Shown here in pieces: positions 17,428 through 27,122 of a stretch of DNA of 64,000 bases (position 1 is its first letter; each line of letters begins with the position of its first letter). The stretch spans positions 19,428 through 83,427 of the forward strand of contig NZ_BBPP01000004.1 of the NCBI RefSeq assembly GCF_000787835.1. The letters are read 5' to 3'. This DNA is from Streptacidiphilus melanogenes. GTDB taxonomy: Bacteria; Actinomycetota; Actinomycetes; Streptomycetales; Streptomycetaceae. The notes under the pieces are model-generated. The model ran no database searches, was not told where the DNA came from, and saw only the letters and a list, made by a program, of their open reading frames with translations. The translations under genes were made by a program, and so were the position numbers.

Positions 17428-18061
17428 TCAGCCGCTCGTGGGCGAACTCGGCCAGCGCCTTGCGCACCAGCCGCCGGTTGGCCTCCGCCCACAGCTCCGG
17501 TGTCAGGTGGGCGAGCGGATCCCGCTCGCGTTCGCCGCTCGCGGCCCGGAACTGTTCCCGCGTGCAGGTGCTGAGCAAGGCCCGCTTGCCGGACTCCGGC
17601 AGCGTCACCGCCCGAACCGGCCGGAAGCCGACGGCGGCGTTGATCCGGTGCACGGCCCGGTTGCGCACGTCGGGCTCGACGACGACGCGGCGCACCGCCG
17701 GGTCGGCGAACAGCTCCTGCATCACCGCGGCGAGGGCGGCCCGGGTGAAACCGGCGACCGGCCGCTCGGTGGGCGCGGTCAGGAAGTGCATGCCGACCTC
17801 CCCGTCGGCGCCGCGGTGCACGGCGCCGACCTCGGTCGAGGCCGGGTCGTACCGCTCCATCAGCACCGCCGGTTCGCCGCGGAAGCAGCCGATCCAGGCG
17901 TCCAGCTTCGCGTACTCCTCGGCCACCCGGTCGACCGTCGCGTCCTGCATCAGCCAGAAGACGGCCTTGGAGTGGGTCACCCAGCCGTGCAGCAGGACGG
18001 CGTCCGCGCCCGGGTCGACGCGGCGGAAGGTGAAGTCGTCGGGGGAGGCTGTGTCGTTCAT
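17390..18061 (-). CDS. desC: DesC-like hydroxamate N-acyltransferase (GNAT), running into DesD N-terminus
   Basis: GNAT acyltransferase that acylates N-hydroxycadaverine in desferrioxamine assembly. Residues about 15-180 match Des[40 protein letters not shown] and [21 protein letters not shown]. Instead of stopping after the DesC end ([10 protein letters not shown]), the frame continues without a stop into [20 protein letters not shown], which is the start of DesD, and then meets TAA at 17390-17392. Start ATG overlaps the desB stop (ATGA). In S. coelicolor desC and desD are separate genes (from memory), so the fused arrangement deserves resequencing. Confidence 0.85.
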   Translation of the reverse strand: MNDTASPDDFTFRRVDPGADAVLLHGWVTHSKAVFWLMQDATVDRVAEEYAKLDAWIGCFRGEPAVLMERYDPASTEVGAVHRGADGEVGMHFLTAPTERPVAGFTRAALAAVMQELFADPAVRRVVVEPDVRNRAVHRINAAVGFRPVRAVTLPESGKRALLSTCTREQFRAASGERERDPLAHLTPELWAEANRRLVRKALAEFAHERLITPVPLPESGGW

Positions 18062-19338
18062 GCGGCTGAGAACTCCTGGAAGGCGATGCGGCGCTCGATC
18101 GGGTAGACCTCGCGCCCGGTGAGGGAACGGAGCAGGACGGAGTTGCGGTGGGCGCCCATGCCGAGATCCGGATCGGAGAGGCTGTGGGTGTGCAGGGCGG
18201 CGTTCTGCACGAAGATCTCGCCGCGCCCGGCCGCGTCCACCGACCAGTCGCGGCGCACGGCCAGCCGGCCCTGCTCGTCGCGGGCGATCCGGTCCGCGAT
18301 CCCGGCGAGGAACGCGGGCTCGCGGTAGCGGTAGCCGGTGGCGAGGACGAGCGCGTCCGTGCGCAGCGTGTGCGTCACGTCCTGCTCGCGCTGGTGCAGC
18401 GTCAGCTCGTAGGCGTCGGCGGCGTCGTCGTAGCGCGCCGCGGTGAGTGCGGTGTTGGTCAGCAGCCGCGTCGGCACCGGCCCGCGCAGGGACTTGACGT
18501 AGAGCAGCTCGTGGACGGCGTTGACGGTGTCGGCGCTGATGCCCTTGTAGAGGGCCTTCTGCGCCGCGCCCAGCCGGTCGCGCACGGGCGTGGGCAGGGC
18601 GTGGAAGTAGTCGATGTACTCCGGGGAGGTCAGCTCCAGCGTCAGCTTGGTGTACTCCAGCGGGAAGAACCGGGGCGAGCGCGTCGCCCAGACGAGCTCG
18701 TAGCCGTATCGGTCGATGTCCCCGAGCAGGTCGAGGTAGATCTCCGCCGCGCTCTGCCCGCTGCCGACGACGGTGATCCGCTCGCGCTTGCGCAGCTCCT
18801 CGGCGTGGTCGAGGTAGCGGGAGCTGTGCACGGCGGGCCCGCCGACCCCGTCGAGGGCGGTCGGCCGGTGGGGCGGCGTCCCGGTCCCCAGGACCAGCCG
18901 ACGGGCCCGGTACGTCTCGCCGTTCGCACAGCGGACGGTGTACGCGTCGTCGGCTTCGTCGTGCCCCACGGCCGTCACCTCCCGTCCGAAGCGCACCGAA
19001 CGCAGCCGGCACGCGGCCCAGCGGCAGTAGTCGACGTACTCGCTGCGCAGCGGGAAGAAGTTCTCGCGGATGTAGAAGGAGTAGAGGCGGCCCTGCTGCT
19101 TGAGGTAGTTGAGGAAGGAGTATGGCGAGGCCGGGTCGGCGAGCGTCACCAGGTCGGCGAGGAAGGGCGTCTGCAGGCTCGCCTGCTCCAGCATCATGCC
19201 GGGGTGCCAGTCGAACTCCGGCTTGCGCTCCAGGAAGACGCCGTTCAGTTCCGCGAGGGGCTCGCTCAGGCAGGCGAGTCCCAGGTTGAACGGGCCGAGG
19301 CCGATGGCGACGAAGTCGTGGATCCCGTTGTCCGTCAT
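18058..19338 (-). CDS. desB: DesB-like cadaverine/lysine N-hydroxylase
   Basis: A 426-residue FAD- and NADPH-dependent N-hydroxylating monooxygenase. The FAD motif is GLGPFNL (residues 13-19), the NADPH motif GSGQSAAE (192-199), and the C-terminal ATGY block ([10 protein letters not shown]) is present. It hydroxylates the terminal amine of cadaverine made by DesA. ATG start follows GGGGAG. It lies 11 bp after desA and overlaps desC by 4 bp, giving the usual desABC order. Confidence 0.93.
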   Translation of the reverse strand: MTDNGIHDFVAIGLGPFNLGLACLSEPLAELNGVFLERKPEFDWHPGMMLEQASLQTPFLADLVTLADPASPYSFLNYLKQQGRLYSFYIRENFFPLRSEYVDYCRWAACRLRSVRFGREVTAVGHDEADDAYTVRCANGETYRARRLVLGTGTPPHRPTALDGVGGPAVHSSRYLDHAEELRKRERITVVGSGQSAAEIYLDLLGDIDRYGYELVWATRSPRFFPLEYTKLTLELTSPEYIDYFHALPTPVRDRLGAAQKALYKGISADTVNAVHELLYVKSLRGPVPTRLLTNTALTAARYDDAADAYELTLHQREQDVTHTLRTDALVLATGYRYREPAFLAGIADRIARDEQGRLAVRRDWSVDAAGRGEIFVQNAALHTHSLSDPDLGMGAHRNSVLLRSLTGREVYPIERRIAFQEFSAA

Positions 19339-19349
19339 GGGAGCTCCCC

Positions 19350-20813
19350 TCAGGCGGCCTGGTCGGCGGCGAGGTAGGCGGTGGCGTGGGCGTCGAGCAG
19401 GTCGAGGACGGCGGCGAGGTCGGCGACGGTGGTCTCGGGGTTGAGCAGCGTGAACTTCAGGTGGTGGCGCCCGTCCACGACCGTGCCCGCGACGACGGCC
19501 GCGCCGCTCGCCGCGAGCGCCTCCCGGGCATGCAGGTTGGCGGCGTCGACCAGCGACGCGTCGCCCGGCGCGTGCGGCGGCTGCCAGCGGAAGACGAGCG
19601 TGCTGAGCTGCGGTTCCACCACGACGCGGAAGCGCGGGTCCCGGGCCAGCAGCGCGTGGCCCTCGGCGGCCAGGTCGAGCACGGAGTCGAAGAGCGCGCC
19701 GACGCCGTCCGCGCCCGTCACGCGCAGCGTGAGCCAGAGCTTGAGCGCGTCGAAGCGGCGTGTGGTCTGCAGGCTCTTGTCGACCTGGTTGGGAATGCCG
19801 CGCTCGGCCATCCGGCGGGGGTTGAGGTAGTCGGCGTGATGCCCGGCGTGGCGCAGCACAGCCGTGTCACGGACCAGCAGCGCGCTCGAACTGATCGGCT
19901 GGAAGAAGGACTTGTGGAAGTCGACGGTCACCGAGTCGGCCCGTTCGATCCCGTCCAGCCGGTGGCGGCGGGTGGACGAGACCAGCAGCCCGCAGCCGTA
20001 CGCGGCGTCGACGTGCAGCCGCACGCCGTGGCGGGCGCAGACGTCGGCGATCGCGGGCAGTGGGTCGATGCTGCCGAAGTCGGTGGTGCCGGCCGTTGCC
20101 ACCACGGCCGCGGGCAGCTCGCCCGCGCGGCGGCAGCGTTCCAAGGCGCGCTCCAGGGCGGCCGGGTCCATGCGCCGCCGGTCGTCCGTGTCGACGGCGA
20201 TCGCCGCGCCCGTGCCCATGCCGAGCAGGCGTGCGGACTTCACGACGCTGAAGTGCGCGGCGTCGGAGGCGAGGATCCGCAGCCGGGGGAGGGGGGTGAG
20301 GTCGCCGCCGAGCGCCTCGTCGCGGGCGATCAGCAGCGCCTGCAGGTTGGACTGCGTCCCGCCGCTGGTGAACACCCCGTCCGCGTGCGGCCCGAGACCG
20401 ATGCGTCCCGCCGTCCACTCGATCAGCCGACGCTCGACCAGGGTGGCCCCGGCGCTCTGGTCCCAGGTGTCGAGGGAGGAGTTGACGGCGGCGAGCACCG
20501 TCTCGCCGAGCAGGGCGGGCAGCACCACCGGGCAGTTGAGATGGGCGAGGTAGCGGGGGTGATGGAACCACACCGCGTCGCGCAGGTAGACGCGCGACAG
20601 CTCGTCGAGTGCGGCGTCGGCGTCCCCGAGCGGCGCGTCGAGGTCGATCGGCGCGAACTCGCGCTCCAGCGCACGCGGTTCGACGCCGGTGAACGGCCCC
20701 CGCACGGCGGCGACATGACGCGCGACGAGGGCGGCGCCGTCGCCGACGAGCCTGCGGTAGGCGTCGGCGGAGGCGGAGTTGAACAGCTGAGCCTGCGGGT
20801 GCGGCGGGTTCAT
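19350..20813 (-). CDS. desA: DesA-like PLP-dependent lysine decarboxylase
   Basis: A 487-residue group II PLP decarboxylase that makes cadaverine from lysine, the first step of desferrioxamine synthesis. Lys301 in [10 protein letters not shown] should bind PLP; His187 (DAAHFS) stacks on the ring and Asp269 (VDAAYG) holds the pyridine nitrogen. It is first of the desABCD set, on the minus strand. No iron box was found in the 514 bp upstream, unlike what is expected for a des operon, so transcription may come from the iron box at 23233 through the siderophore-binding and flavoprotein genes. Confidence 0.93.
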   Translation of the reverse strand: MNPPHPQAQLFNSASADAYRRLVGDGAALVARHVAAVRGPFTGVEPRALEREFAPIDLDAPLGDADAALDELSRVYLRDAVWFHHPRYLAHLNCPVVLPALLGETVLAAVNSSLDTWDQSAGATLVERRLIEWTAGRIGLGPHADGVFTSGGTQSNLQALLIARDEALGGDLTPLPRLRILASDAAHFSVVKSARLLGMGTGAAIAVDTDDRRRMDPAALERALERCRRAGELPAAVVATAGTTDFGSIDPLPAIADVCARHGVRLHVDAAYGCGLLVSSTRRHRLDGIERADSVTVDFHKSFFQPISSSALLVRDTAVLRHAGHHADYLNPRRMAERGIPNQVDKSLQTTRRFDALKLWLTLRVTGADGVGALFDSVLDLAAEGHALLARDPRFRVVVEPQLSTLVFRWQPPHAPGDASLVDAANLHAREALAASGAAVVAGTVVDGRHHLKFTLLNPETTVADLAAVLDLLDAHATAYLAADQAA

Positions 20814-21327
20814 GGGGTCCTTTCGGGGGTGAGCTCTCGGGAGGACGGGACTGTGGGGGTGCGCGCGATCTGTGGAGGCCGGAGCGCGGGGCGCGGGGCA
20901 CGTCGGGTGGCGGTTGCGGCGGGAGGCCGGCCCGCCGCCCCGGGCCCGGGTCGGAGACCGGGGGCCCGTGCGCCTGGGCCGTGGTGCCCCGGGCCCGAGG
21001 CCGGTGGCCTGTGTGCCTGGGCCGTGACCCGTGGCCTAAGGCCTACGCCCGAGACGGGTGACGCGTGGTGGGTGCCCGCCACCGGGCCGCGCGGGGCCTG
21101 CGGTGTGGGCTTGGCCCAGGTGGAGGTCCTGGTCTCGGACGGTGGAACGGCTGGGGGCAAAGCCGCGTGGTTCGGGCGGCGCTCGATCGGGACGCCGGGC
21201 GATGTGGTCCGGGGCGGTCGCAGCTCGTCCACGTGAGTTGGCGACCACGGCCTGCCCCGCGTGGCGGTGGGCCGATCAGGGCGTGTCTGCGGCTCAGCGA
21301 CTCTGCGGCTCGTCCCGGGGCGGTGCG
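20814..21327. other. 514-bp GC-rich gap between desA and the siderophore-interacting protein
   Basis: I see no gene here. Short open frames exist on both strands but have Pro/Arg/Ala-rich, family-less translations. The sequence contains imperfect direct repeats built on GCCTGGGCCGTG (about 20970 and 21018) and several GGGCCC-rich palindromes that could terminate transcription. No iron box is visible. The gap separates iron-uptake genes from the biosynthesis genes in the same orientation. Confidence 0.6.
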
Positions 21328-22140
21328 CTACGCGGCCTCGGCGAGGAGGTCCTCCTCGGTCGCGCCGCGGCGCCAGTAGCCAGTGAAGGTGATGCGGGAG
21401 CGGTCGAAGCCGCGTTCCCGCAGCAGGTGGCGCCGCAGGGTGCGGACGCAGCCCGCCTCGCCCGCGAGCCAGGCGTACGGAGTGCCGGGCGGGAGCGCGC
21501 CCGCCTTCAGGACCGCGGACGGCAGGCCACCGCGGGCGACCCAGCGCACGTCCACGTCCCCGCCCGCGCCCGCCACGGACAACTCCTGGCGGTCCCGCTC
21601 GAACGGCACCTCGATCCAGGCCCGCACCGGAAGTTCGGGCCGTTCGGCGCGGAGCCAGGCCATGATGCCCACGACGGCGGGCAGCGCCGTCAGGTCGGCC
21701 GTCAGCAGGACCCAGTTCGTGCCGTCCGGCGGCCGGAAGTCGATTCCGGCGTTGTCCGGGTCCGTCGGCCCGAGCGCGAGGACCCGGTCCCCGGGTGAGG
21801 TTGCCGCCGCCCACCGGCCCGCCGGGCCGGTGCCGTCGTGGAGGGCGAAGTCGACGGCGAGCTCGCCCGGCCGCTGCGCGCGCACGGTGTAGGTGCGCAT
21901 GACCGCACGCCGGGCGGGGTCGAGTCGGCGCCAGTGCGCGTACCAGTCCGCGCCCGCCGAGGTCGGCACCAGGGGCGTGGACTCGCCCGGCTGCGGCAGG
22001 AACAGCTTGAACCGCTGGTCCCGGCCGCCCGAGCGGAAGCGGTCGACCTCGGGGCCGCCGAAGACGATCCGGCGCATGGACGGGCCGAGCGCCTGCGCCC
22101 GCAGCACGCGCAGGTCGAAGAACTCCCATGCGGTCGCCAT
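21328..22140 (-). CDS. Siderophore-interacting protein (FAD-dependent ferric reductase)
   Basis: A 270-residue SIP-family flavoprotein that reduces and releases iron from imported ferric siderophores. The FAD-binding RTYTVR motif is at residues 82-87, followed by a short beta-barrel linker and the C-terminal NAD(P)H-like domain (WLAGEAGCVRTLRRHLL). ATG overlaps the stop of the binding-protein gene by one base (TGATG), so they are cotranscribed from the iron box upstream. Order and partner match the desE-desF part of Streptomyces des loci as I recall it. Confidence 0.9.
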   Translation of the reverse strand: MATAWEFFDLRVLRAQALGPSMRRIVFGGPEVDRFRSGGRDQRFKLFLPQPGESTPLVPTSAGADWYAHWRRLDPARRAVMRTYTVRAQRPGELAVDFALHDGTGPAGRWAAATSPGDRVLALGPTDPDNAGIDFRPPDGTNWVLLTADLTALPAVVGIMAWLRAERPELPVRAWIEVPFERDRQELSVAGAGGDVDVRWVARGGLPSAVLKAGALPPGTPYAWLAGEAGCVRTLRRHLLRERGFDRSRITFTGYWRRGATEEDLLAEAA

Positions 22141-23174
22141 CAGCTGACCTTCTTCGCGTGGTCCAGCGCACCGGCCAGCTGCTCGACCAGCGGCGCGCAA
22201 CCGGCGTACGAGAACCGCACCTCGCTGAGCCACGGCACCACCTGCCCGGCCCTGACGGCCGGGAGCCGCTGCCACGTGGGCTTTCCGGTCAGGTCCTTCG
22301 GCTGGAGCGCCGAGCTGCGGCTGTCGAGCAGGATCAGATCCGCACCGTACTTGTCGGCGTTCTCCCAGCTGAGCGGCTCGAAGAAGCCACCCTGCACCTT
22401 GTCGGGCGTGACCAGGTCGACGCCGAGGCCGCGGTAGTAGGCGAGGTCGGGGTAGACCGCCGGGTCGGAGACGTACAGCAGGTCCGCACTGGCGGAGGCG
22501 GCCAGCACCTTCAGCCCGCCGCGCGCCTTCGCTGTGCGACGCAGCGTCTCGACCGCCCGCTGGAAGCGCTGCTTGGCGGCGACGACGGATGCGGCGGCGA
22601 GGTCCGCACCCAACAGTCCGGCCAATTCCTCGTGACGGCGCAGCGGTTCCGGCAGCTGGACGTTGGCGATGGTGATCCCGGCCGTCGGCGCAAGAGCGGC
22701 GATCCTGTCCTTGCTCGCGTCCGGCACGTACCAGAGCTGCTGCGGCTGCCACATGTCGGTGACGAGCAGCTGCGGGCGCAGCTCGGCGTACTTCTCCAGG
22801 TCGAACTCGCCCCAGGCGTTGCCGAGCACGGTCACCTTGGAGACGTCGAGCTGTCCGGCCATCGGGTCGGCCTTGCCGTCGGCGAGCTTGGTCGGACCGA
22901 AGACGCCGACCAATCGGTCGGCGGCGCCGAAGTCGTGCAGGGCGGCGGCGGTGCCGGTGTAGGCGACGACGCGGGCGGGGGCCTGGGGGAGCGAGACCGT
23001 GGCACCGCGGTCGTCGGTGAAACGCCACGGTCCGCGCGAGGCGGAGCCGGACGCGGCGGCGTCGCCGCTGCGCGATCCGGAGCTTGGTCCTGCGCCGCAG
23101 GCGGCGAGGAGCGCGCCGAGACCGGCGACGCCGCCGGCGGCGAGCAGGGTACGGCGGGAGGGCTGAACAGGCAT
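22140..23174 (-). CDS. Ferric-siderophore ABC transporter substrate-binding lipoprotein (DesE-like)
   Basis: A 344-residue FecB/FepB-like binding protein. It has a twin-arginine signal (Arg7-Arg8) and lipobox LLAAC (Cys26), then a periplasmic-binding fold: RVVAYTGTAAALHDFG, PQLLVTDMW and LILLDSRSS. The position next to desABCD suggests it binds ferrioxamine, as DesE does. An iron box lies about 57 bp upstream, and the permease genes for import start divergently from it. Start ATG chosen because it places the RR motif correctly. Confidence 0.9.
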   Translation of the reverse strand: MPVQPSRRTLLAAGGVAGLGALLAACGAGPSSGSRSGDAAASGSASRGPWRFTDDRGATVSLPQAPARVVAYTGTAAALHDFGAADRLVGVFGPTKLADGKADPMAGQLDVSKVTVLGNAWGEFDLEKYAELRPQLLVTDMWQPQQLWYVPDASKDRIAALAPTAGITIANVQLPEPLRRHEELAGLLGADLAAASVVAAKQRFQRAVETLRRTAKARGGLKVLAASASADLLYVSDPAVYPDLAYYRGLGVDLVTPDKVQGGFFEPLSWENADKYGADLILLDSRSSALQPKDLTGKPTWQRLPAVRAGQVVPWLSEVRFSYAGCAPLVEQLAGALDHAKKVS

Positions 23175-23232
23175 GGCGCAGAACGCTTTCTTGGAGGAAG
23201 GCGGGGAGGGGAACCATGGGCTCAAGGTCAAC

Positions 23233-23251
23233 TTAGGGTAGCCTAACCTAA
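23233..23251. promoter_or_regulatory. Iron box (IdeR/DmdR site) between the binding protein and permeases
   Basis: TTAGGGTAGCCTAACCTAA fits the 19-bp actinobacterial iron box (TTAGGTTAGGCTAACCTAA) with few mismatches, and the dyad extends outwards by ACT/AGT. Its position between divergent genes implies iron-dependent repression of both the binding-protein/SIP operon (minus) and the FecCD permease operon (plus). Confidence 0.9.
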
Positions 23252-23330
23252 GTTTTGTTGCCCTTGTCCACCCCGCCGCTCGCCCCGCCGTTCGCTCGTG
23301 CCGTCCACACCCGCCGGAGGCTCTCCGCCC

Positions 23331-24344
23331 ATGACCGCGCTCACCGTTGATCCCCCGTCACTCACGCTCCGGAGGTGGCGGCTGCCGCTGGCCTCGGCCG
23401 CGCTGCTCCTCGCCGTCCTCGTGCTCTCCCTCGCACTCGGCGCGCGGCCGCTGTCGCCCGCCGCCGTCTGGCAGGGCCTCACCGACCCGGCCGCGCCCGC
23501 CTACGACGTCGTCCACGGCCTGCGGCTGCCGCGTACCCTGCTCGGCCTGCAGGCCGGAGCCGCGCTGGGCCTCGCGGGCGGCGTCATGCGGGCGCTCACC
23601 CGCAATCCGCTCGCCGACCCCGGCCTGCTCGGCGTCAACGCGGGCGCCTCCGCCGCCGTGGTCACCGCCTCCGCCGTTCTCGGGCTCTCCGGCTTCGGCG
23701 GGGCGGTCTGGTTCGCCTTCGCGGGGGCCGCGCTCGTGGCTGTGCTGGTGCACGCCGTCGGCGGGGGGCGCAGGGCCACCCCCGCGCGCCTGGTCCTCGC
23801 CGGAACCGCCGTCAACGCGGCGCTGTTCTCCTATGTCAGCGCGATCGAGCTGGTCGACACGGACGCACTCGACCGCATGCGGTTCTGGACCGTCGGCTCC
23901 CTCACCTCCGCGCAGCTCGGCACCGTCGCCCTGATGACGCCGTTCGTCGTCGCCGGACTCGTCCTCGCGCTGGCGCTCGCCCGCCCGCTCGGCGCGCTGG
24001 CCCTCGGCGAGGACTCCGCCCGCGCCCTCGGCTCCCGCCTCCCCGCGACCCGGGCGGCCGCCACCGTCGCCGTGACGCTCCTGTGCGGCGCGGCGACGGC
24101 GGCCTGCGGGCCGCTGGTCTTCGTCGGCCTGCTCACGCCGCACCTCGTCGCCCGGTTCACCGGGCCCGACCCGCGCCGCCAACTGCCCTACTGCGCGCTG
24201 CTCGGACCGGTCCTGCTGCTCGGCGCGGACGTCCTCGGCCGCCTGGTCGCCCGTCCGGGCGAGGTGCAGGTCGGCGTCGTCACGGCGGTCGCCGGCGGGC
24301 TGCTGCTGCTCGCGCTGGTCGGCCGACGGGGAGGGGCCGTATGA
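23331..24344 (+). CDS. FecCD-family ferric-siderophore permease, subunit 1
   Basis: A 337-residue integral membrane protein with about nine hydrophobic segments and the FecCD hallmarks: RLPRTLLGLQAGAALGLAGG, ALTRNPLADPGLLGVNAGA and a FVGLLTPHLVARF cytoplasmic loop that contacts the ATPase. ATG preceded by GGAGG at 10-nt spacing, about 80 bp after an iron box. Its stop overlaps the start of the second permease (ATGA). Together they form the membrane channel for ferric siderophore import. Confidence 0.93.
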   Translation: MTALTVDPPSLTLRRWRLPLASAALLLAVLVLSLALGARPLSPAAVWQGLTDPAAPAYDVVHGLRLPRTLLGLQAGAALGLAGGVMRALTRNPLADPGLLGVNAGASAAVVTASAVLGLSGFGGAVWFAFAGAALVAVLVHAVGGGRRATPARLVLAGTAVNAALFSYVSAIELVDTDALDRMRFWTVGSLTSAQLGTVALMTPFVVAGLVLALALARPLGALALGEDSARALGSRLPATRAAATVAVTLLCGAATAACGPLVFVGLLTPHLVARFTGPDPRRQLPYCALLGPVLLLGADVLGRLVARPGEVQVGVVTAVAGGLLLLALVGRRGGAV

Positions 24345-25396
24345 GCGCCGTGCTCCGCTCCCGCCCGGGCGACGCTGCCCCGGTCCGCTCGGTGGACCGC
24401 TCCGCCCGCCGTGCACGCCTGGTGACGACGCTGTTGCTGCTCGCTGCGCCGGTTGTCGCGGTGCTCGCCCTGGCGGGCGGTGGCGATCTGGCCCTCGCGC
24501 CCGCCGCCGTGGTCCGGGCCCTCGTGGACCCGGGTTCCGCGACCGCCGACCCGGCCACGCACTTCGTCGTCTGGGAGCTGCGGCTGCCACGGGTGACGAC
24601 CGGTCTGCTCGCGGGCGCGGCGCTCGCCTTGTCCGGCTCGGTGTTCCAGGCGCTGACCCGTAACCCGCTCGGCAGCCCCGACGTGCTCGGCTTCACCCAG
24701 GGCGCGGCCACCGGCGCCCTCACGGCGATCGTCCTGCTCGGCGGCGGCCCGCTCGCGCTTCCGTTCGGCGCGGTCCTGGGCGCGCTGGCGGCCGGGGGAG
24801 CGGTGCTGCTGCTCGCCCGGGGCGGACGGCAGCAGCTGGTGCTCGTCGGCATCGCCGTCTGCGCGGTACTCACCGGTGTCAACGGATACCTGCTGACACG
24901 CGGCCAACTGACGGACGCCGTCCGTGCGGTGCTCTGGCTGACCGGCAGCCTCGACGGCAGCGACGGGACGGACGCGACGGTGATCGCTTTCGCGCTCGCC
25001 CTGCTCGGACCCCTGGTGTGCGGCCTGGGGCGCTCGCTGCGCCTGCTCGAACTCGGCGACGACGCCGGCACGGCACTCGGCGTCCCGGTGGCCCGCACGC
25101 GGCGCGTCCTGCTGCTCGCCGCCCTGCTGCTGGCCGCCGCGGCGGCTGCCGCCGTCGGGCCGGTGGCGTTCGTCGCGCTGACCGCGCCCCAGCTGGCGCG
25201 ACGCCTGACCCGCGCACCCGGCCCGAATCTGCTGCCCTCGGCGGCGACGGGCGCACTGCTGCTGGTCACGGCGGACTGGGCCGCGCAGCGGGCCGTGCCG
25301 GGACACCAGCTTCCGGTGGGCGTGGTCACGGGCCTGCTCGGCGGCGGCTACCTGGTCCGACTGCTCGTCAAGGAGCGCCGTTCGGCGACGGTGTGA
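24341..25396 (+). CDS. FecCD-family ferric-siderophore permease, subunit 2
   Basis: A 351-residue partner of the preceding permease, with the same signatures: [39 protein letters not shown] and [15 protein letters not shown]. Its start overlaps the previous stop by 4 bp, so a heterodimer made in equal amounts is likely. The 3' end overlaps the convergent ATPase gene by 29 bp. Confidence 0.93.
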   Translation: MSAVLRSRPGDAAPVRSVDRSARRARLVTTLLLLAAPVVAVLALAGGGDLALAPAAVVRALVDPGSATADPATHFVVWELRLPRVTTGLLAGAALALSGSVFQALTRNPLGSPDVLGFTQGAATGALTAIVLLGGGPLALPFGAVLGALAAGGAVLLLARGGRQQLVLVGIAVCAVLTGVNGYLLTRGQLTDAVRAVLWLTGSLDGSDGTDATVIAFALALLGPLVCGLGRSLRLLELGDDAGTALGVPVARTRRVLLLAALLLAAAAAAAVGPVAFVALTAPQLARRLTRAPGPNLLPSAATGALLLVTADWAAQRAVPGHQLPVGVVTGLLGGGYLVRLLVKERRSATV

Positions 25397-26264
25397 CGGC
25401 GGTGTCGCCACTGTGCACGGCACCGCTGTGCACGGCGCCGCCGGTCCGGGCGGCGCTGCCGTGGCGGGCGGACGGGATGACGAGCGGGGTGCCGGTCTCC
25501 GGGTCCGGCACGACCCGGCATTCCACCCCGAAGACCTCCGCGACCAGCTCGGCGTCCAGTACCTCGCGCGGCGGTCCCGCCGCGACGAGGCGGCCGTCGT
25601 GCAGCACCACCAGGTGGTCCGCGTAGCGGGCGGCCTGGCCGAGGTCGTGCAGCACCATGACGACGGTCCGGCCGGACTCGCGCTGCAGGCGCACGACCAG
25701 GTCCAGCACGTCGAGCTGGTGGCGCAGGTCGAGGAACGTGGTCGGCTCGTCCAGCAGCAGCAGCTCCGTCTCCTGTGCGAGCGTCAGCGCGATCCAGGCC
25801 CGCTGGCGCTGCCCGCCGCTGAGCCGGTCCACGAGCCGGTCGCGCAGCCCTGCCGTCCCGGTGCGGTCGAGTGCGCGCTCGACGGCGTCCTGGTCGGCCG
25901 CGCTCCAGGTCCCGAACAGCCCCTGGTGCGGGTGCCGTCCGAGGCGGACCAGCCCCTCGACGGTGATCCCCTCCGGCGCGACGGGCTGCTGCGGCAGCAG
26001 CCCGAGCCGCCGGGCCACCTCGCGCGAGGGCAACCGGTGCAGGTCGGCGCCGTCCAGCAGCACCGTCCCAGCGGTCGGCTTCAGCAGGCGCGCGAGCCCG
26101 CGCAGCAGCGTCGACTTGCCACAGCCGTTGGGGCCGACGATCGCGGTCACGGTGCCACGCGGCAGCTCGACGTCGAGGTCGGCGACGACGGGCGCGGACC
26201 TGGCAGCGGCCGAGGCCGAGCGGGCGCGGTCGTAGGAGAGGCGGAGGGCGCGGGTCTCAAGCAT
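25368..26264 (-). CDS. Ferric-siderophore ABC transporter ATPase (FecE/FepC-like)
   Basis: A 298-residue ATPase with Walker A GPNGCGKS (44-51), LSGGQ signature (148-152), Walker B LLLLDEP (168-174) and an HDL switch. The Ala/Gly/His-rich C-terminal tail contains a short GAVHS repeat (encoded by a tandem repeat near 25400-25440). Unusually it faces the permeases instead of following them, and has its own iron box ending only 7 bases before the ATG. There is no Shine-Dalgarno sequence between, so the transcript is probably leaderless. Confidence 0.92.
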   Translation of the reverse strand: MLETRALRLSYDRARSASAAARSAPVVADLDVELPRGTVTAIVGPNGCGKSTLLRGLARLLKPTAGTVLLDGADLHRLPSREVARRLGLLPQQPVAPEGITVEGLVRLGRHPHQGLFGTWSAADQDAVERALDRTGTAGLRDRLVDRLSGGQRQRAWIALTLAQETELLLLDEPTTFLDLRHQLDVLDLVVRLQRESGRTVVMVLHDLGQAARYADHLVVLHDGRLVAAGPPREVLDAELVAEVFGVECRVVPDPETGTPLVIPSARHGSAARTGGAVHSGAVHSGDTAVTPSPNGAP

Positions 26265-26273
26265 GCGATCAAC

Positions 26274-26292
26274 TTAGGGTTGCCTAACCTAA
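26274..26292. promoter_or_regulatory. Iron box (IdeR/DmdR site) ahead of the ATPase gene
   Basis: TTAGGGTTGCCTAACCTAA is a near-consensus iron box, extended by flanking AC/GT. It sits 9 bp before the ATPase start and about 110 bp before the divergent methyltransferase, so iron-loaded repressor would cover the -10 region of the ATPase promoter. Confidence 0.88.
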
Positions 26293-26400
26293 GTATGTCA
26301 AGCTCGACGCACGCGCCGCCGCTGCGGACGGTCGTTGTCAGTCATGGCTGGTAGGACGGAACCGAGCTGGGCACGGCTCGGAACTCCTGGGGGTGGACGC

Positions 26401-27057
26401 ATGAGGACGACGCTGTCGGAGCGTGAGGCCGAGGCGCGGCGCGCGTACGACGCGGTCGCGGAGACGTACGCGGCGACGGTGCCCGCGCTGTTCGCGCAGG
26501 ACGTGTGCGGGCGCGCGATCATCGCGGCCTTCGCCGAGCTCGTGGTCGCGGGCGGCGGCGGTCCCGTCGCCGATCTCGGCTGCGGTCCCGGCCACGTCGC
26601 GGCCCACCTGCGCGGGCTCGGCGTTCCCGTGTTCGGCGTCGACATCTCACCCGCGACGGTGGCGGCCGCCCGTATCGCCCACCCGGACGTCCGCTTCGAG
26701 CTCGGGTCGCTCTCGTCCCTCGACCAGGCCGACGGCACGCTCGGCGGTGTGCTGTCCTGGTGGTCTTTGCTGCACACGCCGCCGGCCGAGCGGCCCGCCG
26801 TCTTCGCCGAGTGGCACCGCGCGCTCGCTCCGGGCGGGCATGCGCTGCTCGGCTTCCACGTCGGCGAGGGGCAGTCGCACGTCCGGGACGCCTACGGGCA
26901 CGAGGGGGTCGACTACACCATCGACCTGATAGAGCCCGAGGAGGTCGCCGCCGAGCTGACGGCGGCGGGCTTCGAGCGTGAGGCGCTGATGCGCCGGCCC
27001 GGCGCCCGTCGCGAGCAGGCCTGCCTCCTGGTCCGGAAGCCCCGCAGGCGCCCCTGA
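26401..27057 (+). CDS. Class I SAM-dependent methyltransferase
   Basis: A 218-residue Rossmann-fold methyltransferase with motif I VADLGCGPGH (57-66), the acidic residue after strand 2 (FGVDIS), and the HALLGFHVGEG motif III region. ATG is preceded by GGGGGTGG; an in-frame ATG 57 bp upstream lacks a ribosome site. The iron box at 26274 lies upstream, so iron control is possible but unproven. Substrate unknown. Confidence 0.85.
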   Translation: MRTTLSEREAEARRAYDAVAETYAATVPALFAQDVCGRAIIAAFAELVVAGGGGPVADLGCGPGHVAAHLRGLGVPVFGVDISPATVAAARIAHPDVRFELGSLSSLDQADGTLGGVLSWWSLLHTPPAERPAVFAEWHRALAPGGHALLGFHVGEGQSHVRDAYGHEGVDYTIDLIEPEEVAAELTAAGFEREALMRRPGARREQACLLVRKPRRRP

Positions 27058-27091
27058 GGTCTTCGTCGGGTCTCCGCCTTGCGCGGTGTCT

Positions 27092-27115
27092 GTTACCGAC
27101 GGGTAGCGCTACAGT
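27092..27115 (+). promoter_or_regulatory. Leaderless promoter with GTTACC-GACG-GGTAGC near-palindrome
   Basis: TACAGT (27110-27115) looks like a -10 element and ends 7 bases before the ATG at 27123, which predicts a leaderless mRNA. Just upstream GTTACC and GGTAGC form an inverted repeat with one mismatch, a likely repressor site. Confidence 0.45.
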
Positions 27116-27122
27116 GCTGCCC

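Noticed and set aside
20814-21327. A small protein gene in the desA-SIP gap (for example 21036-21248, minus strand)
   Set aside because: Pro/Arg/Ala-rich translation, no ribosome site of note and no family; treated as noncoding.
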